Source of the DNA: G963675935 sp963719005
GTDB lineage: Bacteria; Planctomycetota; Planctomycetia; Pirellulales; Thermoguttaceae
Direction: 5' to 3'
Assembly: GCA_963719005.1 (NCBI GenBank)
Contig: CAVRAR010000014.1
Coordinates: forward strand, 930,001 to 994,000
Length of the DNA stretch: 64,000 nucleotides
Made by a program: the position numbers and the translations under genes. Positions 37,442 to 46,642 of this stretch are shown here, in pieces (position 1 is the stretch's first letter; the number at the start of each line of letters is the position of its first letter). Below the pieces are notes generated by a model that saw only the letters and a program-made list of their open reading frames with translations, was not told the DNA's origin and searched no databases.

Positions 37442-37626
37442 TATAGGCTGGCTGGGGGTTCTGGCCAATGGCATCCCGCGGACGGTTTTGGGGGACTGTC
37501 CAAATTCTCGTGGCAGTGAAAATGGGACTTTCCCCTTTGCCGTGCGAAAAACCGCCAACAAGTTCGCCGGGCAATCGCGGGTTGCGTACAATTCTTGCGG
37601 AGGGTTCCGACGACAAGGAGCGGGCG

Positions 37627-38157
37627 ATGTGGGAATATCGGAACAGTGTGGAATACGCGGGTGTGGCCGACATTCACGGCTTGATTGCCTCCCTGGCGGG
37701 CGCGAGCCCCGCCGAGCGGCAGCACGCCCGTGAAGCGCTGGCTTCCATAGGACGGCCGGCGGTCGGTTCCCTGATCCGACTTCTCGACGATCCGCAATGG
37801 CAGGTTCGCTGGGAGGCGGTCAAGACATTGGCGGCGATTGGCGATGCGGCGGCCGCGCCGGCGCTGATCGGCGCGATGGAGGACGAGCACGGGGACGTGC
37901 GCTGGCTGGCCGCCAACGCGCTGATTGATCTGGGACACGAGGCATTGCAGCCGCTGCTGTCGGCGCTGGCGTACCGCCCCAGTTCTCCTGACTTGCTGGA
38001 GGGCGCGCACCACGTGTTGAACAAGTTGTACTGGAGGGACTCGCCCAAGGTGGTCAAGCCCGTGTTGGCCGCGCTCAATGGACCGGCGCCGCAAATGGCC
38101 GTTCACCTGGCCGCCTATTCCGCTCTGAACGTCATGCGAGCAAGCGGGCGCGACTAA
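37627..38157 (+). CDS. HEAT-repeat protein
   Basis: ATG 37627 follows AAGGAG with a 7-nt spacer. The 176-residue product consists of helical HEAT/PBS-lyase-type repeats, for example AREALASIGRPAVGSLIRLL, then WEAVKTLAAIGDAAAAPALI, then WLAANALIDLGHEALQPLLS. Such proteins are scaffolds for protein contacts and give no enzyme clue. It is transcribed away from the MgtA-type gene, and the two starts are about 185 nt apart, so a shared regulatory region is possible. Confidence 0.85.
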   Translation: MWEYRNSVEYAGVADIHGLIASLAGASPAERQHAREALASIGRPAVGSLIRLLDDPQWQVRWEAVKTLAAIGDAAAAPALIGAMEDEHGDVRWLAANALIDLGHEALQPLLSALAYRPSSPDLLEGAHHVLNKLYWRDSPKVVKPVLAALNGPAPQMAVHLAAYSALNVMRASGRD

Positions 38158-38168
38158 CTCGTTTAGCA

Positions 38169-38240
38169 CGGTGGGGCAGACATTCTTGTCTGCCGGGGAG
38201 GAGGCAGCAAGTTTGGCAGACAAGAATGTCTGTCCCACCG
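38169..38240. repeat. Inverted repeat, family C
   Basis: Arms of 26 nt at 38169-38194 and 38215-38240 pair with one mismatch. Each contains AGACATTCTTGTCT or its complement, itself nearly palindromic. It lies between the convergent HEAT-repeat and glycosidase-like genes and probably ends both transcripts. Confidence 0.75.
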
Positions 38241-38244
38241 ACGG

Positions 38245-40611
38245 TCAAAAAGCGCAGATGACTTCCGTCTTCCTATCCAATTGCAGCAAACGAACGGTTT
38301 CGGCGTCGTAGTCCTTCCACTGCTCTCCATTCACCTTCACCGATCTGATCTTGCCGTACTTGCTGGGCGGGCGAATGTGCAAGACAACCTTGGGCGTCTG
38401 CCACTTGGGCGGCTCGATCGAGACAACGATCATGCCGTTGGCCAGGTGAGACCGGGCGGTGAAGTTCACCTCGCCGAAGTAGCTCGGCGCATGCTTCACT
38501 TCGATGCTCCGACCGTCGGCCAACCAGCCGCGCGGCACGCCGGCCATCAGATGCAGCGTCCGGCCCTCCTCGAGCAACAGGGCAATCCGCAGCAAGTCGA
38601 TGAACCGACTGTTGGAGTGCATGTGCGGCTGCCGGCTCACGCTCCACGCCTCGCCGTTGAAGCCGGTCACGATGTTCTGCCCCTCGATGGTCGCGTAAGT
38701 TCCCTGCGCCATCGCATAAGCCGAAAGGCTGTAGAGCGTCCAGACGAATTTCGAGTGCTCGCCTCGCAGGAGTTGGCTGAGCGATTGATTGTACACGTAG
38801 TAGGGATCGATCGAATTGGCCATGAACGCCGGCAGGCCGCTGAACAGCCCGTAGCGCTCGAGCCAATACTCGGTATCGGCGACTTTTTCGTCCTTCGGGT
38901 CGAGCAGCCCGGCCTCGACCATGTAGATCGGGCTGCAAATCGAGTACCAATTCGTGTTGAAGAAATCGACGCTCGGTGGGTCGAGACGGTATGGGGTCGG
39001 CGGCACGAACGGCGGTTTCACGTTCCGGTTCATCGATCGCTCGACCGAATCGAGGATGCAAGCCTTGTAATCGTCCGCCTCGGCCGCCAGCCGCGCGGCC
39101 CCAGCCTTCATGCCGATCGCCGCCAGCACGTCGGCCGTCTCGCGCAATCCCATGTAGGAATACGTATCGGTCCAATACCAATTGTCCCAGAGGTACAGAT
39201 CGGACGGCCGTCCCTTCGGCAGCAGGCCGAAATGCTTGACCCGCTTGCCGTTCTCCATAATCTTCGTTCGAGCCCGCTCGCGGATGATCCAGTCGCAGCC
39301 CTTGACCATCTGCGGAGCGACCCGGCGGAGCCAAGGCTCGTCGTGGGTCAACTTGTAATGTTCGGCCAGCGCCCAGAGCACGAAACCGTTTTGGTTCATC
39401 CATTTCAAGTCAACGTCGCCCGAAAAGAAGCCGTCGGCCGACTTCACGTCCCCCTCGGGCTTCTCCTTCCCCTGCCGGGCGAGGAAGTAGTCGAGCATGC
39501 TCTCGGCTTCCTTGTGATAGCCCATCCGATCCGTCGCCTGGATGGAGACGCTGCCGTCGCCGGCCCAGACGGCTTCGTAGCCGAGCGCGTCGGGATGGGG
39601 CATGAGCACGCCGGTCTTCGCATCCCGATCGATGAGGATGAAATTGCTGGCAAGGCACGCCCGGCAGGCGTCGCGGATGCGCTTCTCCGGCACGATGAAC
39701 TCGGCATTGCGATTGAGCTCGCGGCTCCAGAACTTGCGGAACTTGCCCAGTTCGTCGTCAATTCTCAATGCCGCGAGTTGCCACCCGGCTTGACCGGGGA
39801 GTGCGAAATAGGGCAGGGCCAGATCGACGCTCTTCGACCGGCCGGGGCCGAGCGTCTGTATTGCAGTCAATCGGTTTTCGCCCGCAGCGGGTTTCGGCCC
39901 GGAGATCGGTTTGAACGTGAACGACACCTTCGGATCTTCTGTCAACAGGCAGGCAAGATACGCGCCGTCTTCCTGCCGAAGGCAGGGCGACTCGAAAGAG
40001 AGCTTGCGGGGATACGCCGGTGGAATCGTCTTGACGCTCATATTCCCGTACGCCTCGCCAAACTGCACTGCCAATTCGACCTCGCGCGGCGACGACGACC
40101 TGTTCGTCACCGTGTAGCGAACCATCGCCACCAGCGGCTCGCGGGCGGTGGTCGAATCGAACTTGCCGCAGCAGGTCGCAAACGCAAGCTGCTCGATCTG
40201 AAGATCGCCGGCCGTCCAGCGGTTTTCGACCGCCGGCAAGTATCCATCGACCAGCCGCGACGTCACGCCGTCGGCCGGCGGCAGCGCCGGCGCGATGCGG
40301 CCGGAATCGCCTTCGCCGCGGCGGGTTCCAACCAACACCGCCACGCACAACCCCTTCCAATCGGCAGTATGCGGAGCGATGACTTGACCGGACGACGTCA
40401 CGTGGAACTCTTCCGGGTGAACCTTCGCTCCGACGACGTTCACCACGTACTTCATGAAAGGGAAGGGCTGACTCTTGACAACCGCGTCGAAGTTGGTGTC
40501 GGCGGGCATTGGATCGGGGTAAGCTCGCAACGCATCCACACCCCATGCCGAAGTTGCACACGCCGCTATCAGTGTCGCCCAAGCCGGCCAGTACCTTGTG
40601 TTGTGCGTCAT
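38245..40611 (-). CDS. Six-hairpin glycosidase-like exported protein
   Basis: A 788-residue protein with a signal peptide (cut near SAWGVDALR). The N-terminal half is a beta-sandwich (FDAVVKSQPFPFMKYVVNVV). The C-terminal half is an (alpha/alpha)6 barrel with YEAVWAGDGSVSIQATDRMG, acidic residues at the expected active-site edge of alpha-L-rhamnosidase and amylo-glucosidase-like folds. It continues LKWMNQNGFVLWALAEHYKL and LYLWDNWYWTDTYSYMGLRE, and the short terminal beta domain contains VKVNGEQWKDYD. It belongs with glycogen-debranching/rhamnosidase-like six-hairpin proteins, but the exact GH family and substrate are not clear. The frameshifted gene at 44629-46642 shares this architecture. 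Confidence 0.8.
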   Translation of the reverse strand: MTHNTRYWPAWATLIAACATSAWGVDALRAYPDPMPADTNFDAVVKSQPFPFMKYVVNVVGAKVHPEEFHVTSSGQVIAPHTADWKGLCVAVLVGTRRGEGDSGRIAPALPPADGVTSRLVDGYLPAVENRWTAGDLQIEQLAFATCCGKFDSTTAREPLVAMVRYTVTNRSSSPREVELAVQFGEAYGNMSVKTIPPAYPRKLSFESPCLRQEDGAYLACLLTEDPKVSFTFKPISGPKPAAGENRLTAIQTLGPGRSKSVDLALPYFALPGQAGWQLAALRIDDELGKFRKFWSRELNRNAEFIVPEKRIRDACRACLASNFILIDRDAKTGVLMPHPDALGYEAVWAGDGSVSIQATDRMGYHKEAESMLDYFLARQGKEKPEGDVKSADGFFSGDVDLKWMNQNGFVLWALAEHYKLTHDEPWLRRVAPQMVKGCDWIIRERARTKIMENGKRVKHFGLLPKGRPSDLYLWDNWYWTDTYSYMGLRETADVLAAIGMKAGAARLAAEADDYKACILDSVERSMNRNVKPPFVPPTPYRLDPPSVDFFNTNWYSICSPIYMVEAGLLDPKDEKVADTEYWLERYGLFSGLPAFMANSIDPYYVYNQSLSQLLRGEHSKFVWTLYSLSAYAMAQGTYATIEGQNIVTGFNGEAWSVSRQPHMHSNSRFIDLLRIALLLEEGRTLHLMAGVPRGWLADGRSIEVKHAPSYFGEVNFTARSHLANGMIVVSIEPPKWQTPKVVLHIRPPSKYGKIRSVKVNGEQWKDYDAETVRLLQLDRKTEVICAF

Positions 40612-40661
40612 GTCGCGACCTTTCTAGCGAGAATACCTTGGAGGGTGTGAACCCTTTGCTC

Positions 40662-40690
40662 AGTATAATCGAAGCAGGAAACGAGTTGAA
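40662..40690 (-). promoter_or_regulatory. Candidate promoter of the six-hairpin glycosidase-like gene
   Basis: On the minus strand TTCAAC (40690-40685) and TATACT (40667-40662) are spaced 17 nt apart, about 50 nt upstream of the ATG at 40611. The -10 is good and the -35 weak. Confidence 0.3.
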
Positions 40691-40710
40691 TGGGCGGGCG
40701 CCTTGGGAGA

Positions 40711-40823
40711 CTGCAACCGTTCGCGGGGCGATCGTTATCCTGAACGTGGCGAAGAATCTCGCGCAAGGTTGCATTGCGACTCGGGATGACAAGCAGTTTA
40801 CCGGTCCGCGAACGGTTGCGAGA
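40711..40823. repeat. Inverted repeat, family E (copy 2)
   Basis: Outer arms CTGCAACCGTTCGCGG and CCGCGAACGGTTGCGAG enclose inner arms GTTATCCTGAACG and GGGATGAC. The inner part resembles the palindrome at 12311-12384. Confidence 0.65.
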
Positions 40824-40880
40824 GACGTGCAGCCATCGGGTTGGAAGGGCTCGCGCACGGGCCTCCTCGTTGCATCGCGG

Positions 40881-41004
40881 CCAGGAGAACTGCAAAGTCC
40901 TGACGCGAAGGGGACAGGTCCACGTTTTCGGCCAAGTGTTTCTTGGCAAAACGCGTTTTCTCGCCGAAAAATGGACCAGTCCCCGGACTTTGCAGTTCTC
41001 CTGG
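40881..41004. repeat. Inverted repeat, family B (copy 2)
   Basis: The left arm begins CCAGGAGAACTGCAAAGTCC and includes GGGGACAGGTCCA. The right arm includes TGGACCAGTCCCC and ends GGACTTTGCAGTTCTCCTGG. The pairing is imperfect with a loop of about 50 nt. It shares its core with 28812-28884. Confidence 0.65.
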
Positions 41005-41416
41005 CATCGCGGCGTCGTGAGTCGGCGGGGCCGCCGGCGGCCATTCGGCCCGTGCTCAGCGTTCCGTCAACCGGCCGAATCGCTTCGCCAACGAATTCTT
41101 CGCTCATGGCCGTATTCCTGCGAGAGTATCGTCGGTGTTTTGCTTCGCATTCGACGGAGGTTTTGCAATGAGTCTCTCATTTCTTGATATTTCGGCCAAT
41201 GCGTTTCTTGTTCCGAACGTCTTTTGCTGCAATAGGTTGCGGCGACGGACTTTTCTCGCGTTTATCCCCTCTTTCAGCGGCTCTGCGTTGCGAAACCTCG
41301 GCTTCCCGCCACGTGTGGCGCTCTTATATACATGCGTACACTTTATAGCAAGCGGCGGGCGAGGTTTCAAGGGAAGTTTGTGGGCCAATCACGGCGATGC
41401 TGCGAACGCCTGGCTG

Positions 41417-42805
41417 CTATTTGGCTCTCTCCAGCCAATACTCGCCGATTTCCTCCAGCGTCTTGTCCTTCGTTTCCGGCAGTTCCAGCCAGACGAACAA
41501 CGAACACGACAGGCAGATGCCCAGAAAGATCAAGAAAGTGCCGCCGGGATTGCCGAACCAGTCCTTGAATTGATCGAGCACGACCGGAAACAGGTTGGTG
41601 GCCAGATATGAGGAAAGGAACATCGCGCAGGTGACAATGGACATGGCCTTGCCACGGACTCGGTTGGGATACAACTCGGAAAGCACGACCCAGGATAACG
41701 GCGCAAGCGACAACGTGAACGCGCCGGTGGCCACGAACATGGCGAAGAGCGTGAACAACCGCGGCATCTGATAGGCGAAGTTCACGAACATCAGCAGGTG
41801 TCCGCAGGCCATGACGATCGTGCCGCAGATCAGAATCGAGCGGCGGGCGAACTTCTGCGTGAGCCAGAACGAGACCACGGTGCAGAGAGTGATCCAAAGG
41901 TCGATGTAGATGCTGTTGAGCATCGCGCCTTGGTTCGTAGCGTCGCCGGCCTCCCTAAAGAGATGAGGCGTGTAAAGCAGGATCATGTTGACGCCGTTGA
42001 TCTGCGACAGGACCATCAACACGATGCCGATCAGAACGGCCGCACGGATGCCGGGGCGGAGAAGTTCCGCGAAGCCGCCGGTCTCCCCGCCTAGTTCATT
42101 CCGAATCTGCGCCAACTCCGTCTCGGCCTGGCGGCGACCGTTGATCTTCGCCAGCACTGCCAGCGCGCCGGCATGACGGCCGACCGTCGCCAGCCATCGC
42201 GGGCTTTCGGGAACCATCGCCAATCCCGCCAACAGACACACGATGGGAATGCTCTGCGTGGCAAACATCCAACGCCAGTGATCGCCGTCGATCAAGAAGT
42301 ACGCCACGACCACCGACAGCGTCAACCCGATGACAATTGCCAGTTGATTGACGACAACGAGGATGCCGCGCAAACGCGCGGGGGCGACCTCGGCGATGTA
42401 CATCGGCGAGACCGTCGAAGCCAGTCCCACGCCCGCCCCTCCCACAAAACGCCAGATAATCAGTTCCATGACGCCGCCGGCGAAGGCGCATCCAACCGTC
42501 GAGATCGCCGTCAACAGGGCCGCAAAGATGAGCGTTCGTTTTCGCCCGAAGCGATCGGCCATCCATACGCCGAGAATCGACCCGAAGGGGGTGCCGAGGA
42601 TGGCGCTGCCGGTGACGACGCCGAACCAGCCCGCGCCGAGTCCATATTCCGCCTTGATACACAGGCCCGCTCCGGAAATCAGCGAGAGATCATAGCCCCA
42701 AAGAAACCCGCCGACCGCGGCCACTAGCACGATCGTGTAGAGATAGACGGCACCGGCTCCTTCTTCCGCATCGGGACGACGGATCGTCTCTTCGCACGTC
42801 GCCAT
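41417..42805 (-). CDS. Sugar porter family MFS transporter
   Basis: About 462 residues with twelve predicted helices, importing a sugar or polyol. Signatures: FLWGYDLSLISGAGLCIKAE (helix 1), DRFGRKRTLIFAALL (loop 2-3), PMYIAEVAPARLRGILVVVN, VPESPRWLATVGR, SQINGVNMILLYTPHLF in helix 7, LSELYPNRVRGKAMSIVTCA and LPETKDKTLEEIGEYW at the end. Two ATGs occur at 42808 and 42805. The second is better spaced (6 nt) from AAGGAG and is chosen. It is distinct in sequence from the frameshifted porter at 13.7 kb. Its position among glycosidase-like genes suggests uptake of a released sugar. Confidence 0.92.
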   Translation of the reverse strand: MATCEETIRRPDAEEGAGAVYLYTIVLVAAVGGFLWGYDLSLISGAGLCIKAEYGLGAGWFGVVTGSAILGTPFGSILGVWMADRFGRKRTLIFAALLTAISTVGCAFAGGVMELIIWRFVGGAGVGLASTVSPMYIAEVAPARLRGILVVVNQLAIVIGLTLSVVVAYFLIDGDHWRWMFATQSIPIVCLLAGLAMVPESPRWLATVGRHAGALAVLAKINGRRQAETELAQIRNELGGETGGFAELLRPGIRAAVLIGIVLMVLSQINGVNMILLYTPHLFREAGDATNQGAMLNSIYIDLWITLCTVVSFWLTQKFARRSILICGTIVMACGHLLMFVNFAYQMPRLFTLFAMFVATGAFTLSLAPLSWVVLSELYPNRVRGKAMSIVTCAMFLSSYLATNLFPVVLDQFKDWFGNPGGTFLIFLGICLSCSLFVWLELPETKDKTLEEIGEYWLERAK

Positions 42806-42956
42806 CATGACTCCTTCGCAATGCCACCAGTGTATACTACAGCCCGCTGATCAGGAAGACGCCTGTCAAATTGCAGAGTCTTTTTTGGACGATTCGAGAA
42901 CGCAACCGCTCCGGCGCCGCGTATGCGTGGCATTGCCGGCGCGGTAGAATGCCGAA

Positions 42957-44060
42957 ATGCTGCAAACGTTCCTGGCACTATTTCGCGGCGAAACGCCCGA
43001 CCGGCTGGTCTGGACCGCGGATATTACTTATTGGATTGCGGGCCGACAAGAATCCGGCCTTGCCACGCCCGAGTGGAGCACCGAAGAGGGCTTTTTGCGG
43101 CTGCACAACGAGTTGGGCATCCTGCCATATTACTACTACGAGAAGTTTTGGGCCGCCGAGCCGCAATACGACGCTCAGATCGAAGCGATCGAGGCCAAGG
43201 AAGGCCAGAAGACCGTTCGCCGCGTTCGCACCCCGGCGGGCGAGCTGCGCGAAGAGAGCGTCTATTCGCCGCTAAGCTGCTCGACGGGCATTACGAAGCA
43301 CTTCGTCGAGTCGGAGCGCGACCTCGATATCCTGCTCTATCTCCTGGAGCATCGCCGCTTGGCGCCGGCGAACCTGGCCGATTGGCCCCAACGGCGTCAC
43401 CTCTGGGAGACCTACCGCGGTTTGCCGTGCATCGGATTGCCGCGGTCTCCGCTGCCGGCGTTCCTGGTCGAATGGGCCGGCGTGCAGAACGGCAGCTACC
43501 TGTTGACCGACTACCCCGCGAAGTGTGCGGAGACGCTTCGTCGGATGGAGGACCAGGAAGCGCCGATTATCGACGCGGTATGCAAGTTGGCGCCGCCGCT
43601 GGTTCACTTTCCCGACAACCTGTCGAGCGACTGCATGACGAGCCTTTATGACGACAATCTCGCGGGCGTCCACCGCCGGCGGATCGAGCGGCTGCATGCG
43701 GCCGGCGTCCAATGCGCGGTCCACCTCGACGGCACGGTCAAGGGCTTGCTGCCGAAGCTGATCCGCTCGGGCTTCGACGCCATCGAGGCCCTGACGCCGA
43801 AACCGGGAGGCGATCTGGACGTCGCGGAGATTCGCAAGCTGGCCGATCCGAGCCCGGTGATCCTCTGGGGCGGCGTGCCCGGCATTATGTTCTCCCCTCC
43901 GTACACCTGGGAGCAAATGGAGTCGTACGTGCGGCGGCTGATCGACTGTTGGCGCGGCCGCCCGTTCATCTTGGGCGTGGCCGACCAGGTGCCGCCCGAC
44001 GGCAACATCGAGTTCTGCCGCCGAATCGCGGAAATGATCGGTCAATCTACAAACGTGTGA
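42957..44060 (+). CDS. Uroporphyrinogen decarboxylase-like (MtaA/UroD-fold) protein
   Basis: A 367-residue protein of the UROD superfamily. It begins LQTFLALFRGETPDRLVW, the common opening of UroD-like proteins in which GE-x-P-D precedes the first strand. Later parts are VHFPDNLSSDCMTSLYDDNL, QCAVHLDGTVKGLLPKLIRS and GFDAIEALTPKPGGDLDVAE, with PVILWGGVPG near the end. It lacks the heme-pathway context and some UroD N-terminal arginine motifs, so it is more likely one of the many methyltransferase or catabolic UroD-like proteins common next to planctomycete glycan genes. A TAGAAT six nt before the ATG suggests a very short leader. Confidence 0.82.
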   Translation: MLQTFLALFRGETPDRLVWTADITYWIAGRQESGLATPEWSTEEGFLRLHNELGILPYYYYEKFWAAEPQYDAQIEAIEAKEGQKTVRRVRTPAGELREESVYSPLSCSTGITKHFVESERDLDILLYLLEHRRLAPANLADWPQRRHLWETYRGLPCIGLPRSPLPAFLVEWAGVQNGSYLLTDYPAKCAETLRRMEDQEAPIIDAVCKLAPPLVHFPDNLSSDCMTSLYDDNLAGVHRRRIERLHAAGVQCAVHLDGTVKGLLPKLIRSGFDAIEALTPKPGGDLDVAEIRKLADPSPVILWGGVPGIMFSPPYTWEQMESYVRRLIDCWRGRPFILGVADQVPPDGNIEFCRRIAEMIGQSTNV

Positions 44061-44096
44061 ACCTCAGAAACATGCAATGTTGAAAGGGAGACTGGA

Positions 44097-44609
44097 ATGA
44101 GCAAGGGAATGGACCAACGCAAGAAAGCGGCCCAAATCACCGCGAGCGGCCCGATACGAACGAAGGCCTTGCACGCATTCAAAAAGCAGTTGAAGAAATG
44201 GAAGTTGGTCATGCCCCCGCACGAGCCGCTGGTGCTCGATTTCGGATTGAAGGACTTCTACAAGATCGGTCTGATCGAATACTGGATCGCCAACGAAATC
44301 GAGGCCGGCTATTGCGGGAAATACCTGTTTGTGTTCGATGGCCAGACCTGTCCGATGCACTGCCACAAGACGAAACACGAGACGTTCTTCCTCGTTCAGG
44401 GGAAGTTGCGGGTATTGTATGACGGCTCCAAGTTGGATATGATGCCTGGAGACTGCCTGCCCATCCCTCCCGGCGGAATGCACTCGTTCACCGGCGAGGG
44501 GCCCGCCCTGCTTCTGGAAATCTCGAAGCCCTGCCTGGTCGCCGACAACGTCTTTCAGAATCCCGACATCCCGGTGGGCGGCAATTACAGGAAACGATCG
44601 CGCAAATGA
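44097..44609 (+). CDS. Cupin-domain protein, possible sugar isomerase
   Basis: ATG 44097 follows AAGGGAG. The 170-residue single-domain cupin has motif 1 as HCHKTKHETFFLVQG (metal-binding His, His and Glu) and motif 2 as GDCLPIPPGGMHSF (third His). The N-terminal extension is Lys-rich and helical. Small cupins with this layout include lyxose/mannose-type and other sugar isomerases. Placement 36 nt after the UroD-like gene and just before a glycosidase-like gene supports a sugar-modifying role, which is inference. The first methionine may be replaced by one four codons later. Confidence 0.82.
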   Translation: MSKGMDQRKKAAQITASGPIRTKALHAFKKQLKKWKLVMPPHEPLVLDFGLKDFYKIGLIEYWIANEIEAGYCGKYLFVFDGQTCPMHCHKTKHETFFLVQGKLRVLYDGSKLDMMPGDCLPIPPGGMHSFTGEGPALLLEISKPCLVADNVFQNPDIPVGGNYRKRSRK

Positions 44610-44628
44610 CATGGGAGGAACACTAGCG

Positions 44629-46011
44629 ATGAGATCTCACCTTCGATCGTTCCGTTGGCTCCTTGTTGCGACGACAATCGGCTTCTGTCAATCCCCGGCC
44701 CGAGCCGACGAGCCCTTCGACTACTTCCAAAATTCCTGGAACGTCATCGGGCTAAAGGATTACAACGATGGCACCCGGATTACGCCGGACAATGAATTGA
44801 TTCTCGCCGGCGGCGATAAGCTCCAGATACGTTTCGGCAAGGAGCTAAAGCCCTTGAGCCGCAAACAGACCAAGACGCTGTTCGAGGGCTGGATGCCGAT
44901 CATCTTGCTTTCCGCGCAGGACGGCTCGCTGCGGTACGATTTTGCCCTCTGGGCAACGCCCTTGCCGACCGTCAAAGATTGGCAAAAGGCGTACGACTGG
45001 CCGACCGAAGGCGAGAATTATCTCAACTGGATCACCATCAAGGCCACCAACACCAGCGTCGATCAGGCCGAGGCGAAATTCACGTGTGCGTTAACCGGCA
45101 AGTCGCGCTCGTCGAGTCACAGTCAGTCCTGGTCGCTTGCTCCCGGCGAGTCGGCCGAGGATTGCGTGCGAATTCCCTTTGCGTCCAGCCCGCAGGCAGA
45201 GACGTGGGACAAGGAAGACCCGAAACTCTGGCTCGATCGCACCGCGGAGTATTGGCGCGATACCATCGGCAAGGCCGCGAAGATCGAAGTCCCCTGCCGC
45301 AAGGCGACCGACGCCCTGAAGGCCGCCCACGTTTGCCAGTTGATCGCCGCCGACCACGGCGTGATCAAAGGCGGCGAGGGGTTCTATGATGAGTTCTTCA
45401 TTCGCGACGGCGCCTATCAAGTCCTCGAAATGGAGGAGGCCGGCTTCAACGATTTCTCCAAGAAAGCGATCGAGGAATTCCTCCGCCACGAGAAACCCGA
45501 CGGGCAGATGGAATCGCAGGACAACGAGCTCGACGCCAACGGCCAGGGGCAATGGGCCTTGTGGCAATATGCGAAGATCACCAATGATCGGGCATGGCTG
45601 GAGAAGGTCTATCCGGCCATGCTGCGGGCGGCCCGTTGGACGATGAAAGCCCGCCGCAAAGCGCCGGCCGATTCGCCCTTCGTCGGCCTGCTGCCCAACG
45701 CATTCGCCGACGGCGAATTCCTCTACGATCGCAAGCATCACATCGTCGGCTACGATCTCTGGAACCTCCGCGGAATACTCTGCACCGCCGATGCCGCCCG
45801 CTGGCTCGGCAAACAGTCCGACGCGAAGGAGCTTTTTGCCGAGGCCGCGGAATATCGCAAAGCCATCGACGCCGCCGTGAAGCGGGCCGGCGTCGACTAT
45901 TTTCCCGCCAGTTGGGAGAAGCACGGCACGTTTTGGGGCAACACGGAAACGCTTTGGCCCACCGAACTGTTTGCCACAGACGATCCGCGCGTGATCGCCA
46001 CGATCCGATGA
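44629..46011 (+). CDS. Six-hairpin glycosidase-like exported protein, N-terminal part (frameshifted)
   Basis: ATG 44629 follows GGGAGGA; an in-frame ATG at 44611 overlaps that site and is less likely. The product has a signal peptide (cut near ARADEP), an N-terminal beta-sandwich (SWNVIGLKDYNDGTRITPDN) and the first part of an (alpha/alpha)6 barrel with FYDEFFIRDGAYQVLEMEEA and DNELDANGQGQWALWQYAKI. The latter has acidic residues in the positions expected for the catalytic pair. Homology leaves the frame at 46005-46006, where one extra C separates RVIATI from DEARKVLGGG; TGA follows at 46009-46011. With the next entry the protein would be about 670 aa. Confidence 0.82.
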   Translation: MRSHLRSFRWLLVATTIGFCQSPARADEPFDYFQNSWNVIGLKDYNDGTRITPDNELILAGGDKLQIRFGKELKPLSRKQTKTLFEGWMPIILLSAQDGSLRYDFALWATPLPTVKDWQKAYDWPTEGENYLNWITIKATNTSVDQAEAKFTCALTGKSRSSSHSQSWSLAPGESAEDCVRIPFASSPQAETWDKEDPKLWLDRTAEYWRDTIGKAAKIEVPCRKATDALKAAHVCQLIAADHGVIKGGEGFYDEFFIRDGAYQVLEMEEAGFNDFSKKAIEEFLRHEKPDGQMESQDNELDANGQGQWALWQYAKITNDRAWLEKVYPAMLRAARWTMKARRKAPADSPFVGLLPNAFADGEFLYDRKHHIVGYDLWNLRGILCTADAARWLGKQSDAKELFAEAAEYRKAIDAAVKRAGVDYFPASWEKHGTFWGNTETLWPTELFATDDPRVIATIR

Positions 46012-46642
46012 GGCGCGGAAAGTCCTCGGCGGCGGATTCACCGAAGGCACGATCCATTGGGTCGGACTGCCGGAAGACGCCATTCACCCGTATATGTCGG
46101 CCTATACGACGATGGCCTCGTTGGCCCGCGGCGAAGACGAGCAAGTCGTCGAGGATTTCTACTGGTATCTGCTCCACTCGACCGCTGCGCACGCGTTTCC
46201 CGAAGGGATTCATTACAAGCGGCAGTTCGCCTGGGGTGACACCATCCCGCACGGGACCGGCGCATCGAACTATGCTTTCCTGCTTCGCCACATGCTCATC
46301 CATGAAGAGGGCGACGAACTGCACTTGCTGGCTGCCGTGCCGGATTGGTGGCTGGGCGACGGCCAGACGATCCGCGTCGAAAACGCCCCGACTCATTTCG
46401 GCCCCATGAGCCTGTTAGTACATGGAACGCCGTCGGGAATCGGCGTGAAGCTGACCGGGCCCGTGCGAAATCCGCCCAAGCGGATTGTCCTCCACCTGCC
46501 CTCATCGCGCCGCTTGAACGGCGCGCTGGCGGGCGTTGACGTCGTCGCGCGGCCCGACCAGAAGACGCGATGGGACTTCGCCACGGTCGTCAAGAAGTAC
46601 CAAGCCGGAACGTCCGCTCCGGCCGCGGGAAAGGATCAATGA
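46007..46642 (+). CDS. Six-hairpin glycosidase-like exported protein, C-terminal part
   Basis: Continues in the +1 frame with DEARKVLGGGFTEGTIHWVG and IHPYMSAYTTMASLARGEDE, the last barrel helices (GTGASNYAFLLRHMLIHEEG), and the small terminal beta domain (PTHFGPMSLLVHGTPSGIGV). The order is the same as in the intact relative at 38245-40611. Its stop overlaps the convergent GH2 stop by a few nucleotides (46636-46642), so the two genes share their 3' ends. Confidence 0.78.
   Translation, partial: DEARKVLGGGFTEGTIHWVGLPEDAIHPYMSAYTTMASLARGEDEQVVEDFYWYLLHSTAAHAFPEGIHYKRQFAWGDTIPHGTGASNYAFLLRHMLIHEEGDELHLLAAVPDWWLGDGQTIRVENAPTHFGPMSLLVHGTPSGIGVKLTGPVRNPPKRIVLHLPSSRRLNGALAGVDVVARPDQKTRWDFATVVKKYQAGTSAPAAGKDQ

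Larger units (their letters stand above)
40612..41416. other. 805-nt intergenic region with repeats only
   Basis: Between the six-hairpin gene and the convergent end of the sugar porter. It contains a candidate promoter, two large inverted repeats (40711-40823 and 40881-41004), and then about 410 nt in which I see no supported gene, RNA or repeat. Confidence 0.5.

Noticed and set aside
38281..40650. Plus-strand frame of about 790 codons antisense to the six-hairpin gene
   Set aside because: Same shadow pattern; the minus-strand product has a signal peptide and conserved barrel motifs.
42840..42900. Promoter with TTGACA upstream of the minus-strand sugar porter
   Set aside because: The TTGACA and the nearest TATA-like box are 24 or more nt apart, too far for a standard promoter.
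46005..46011. Programmed frameshift in the second six-hairpin gene
   Set aside because: There is no slippery codon pair or upstream Shine-Dalgarno-like stimulator; an extra C in a CC pair explains it.
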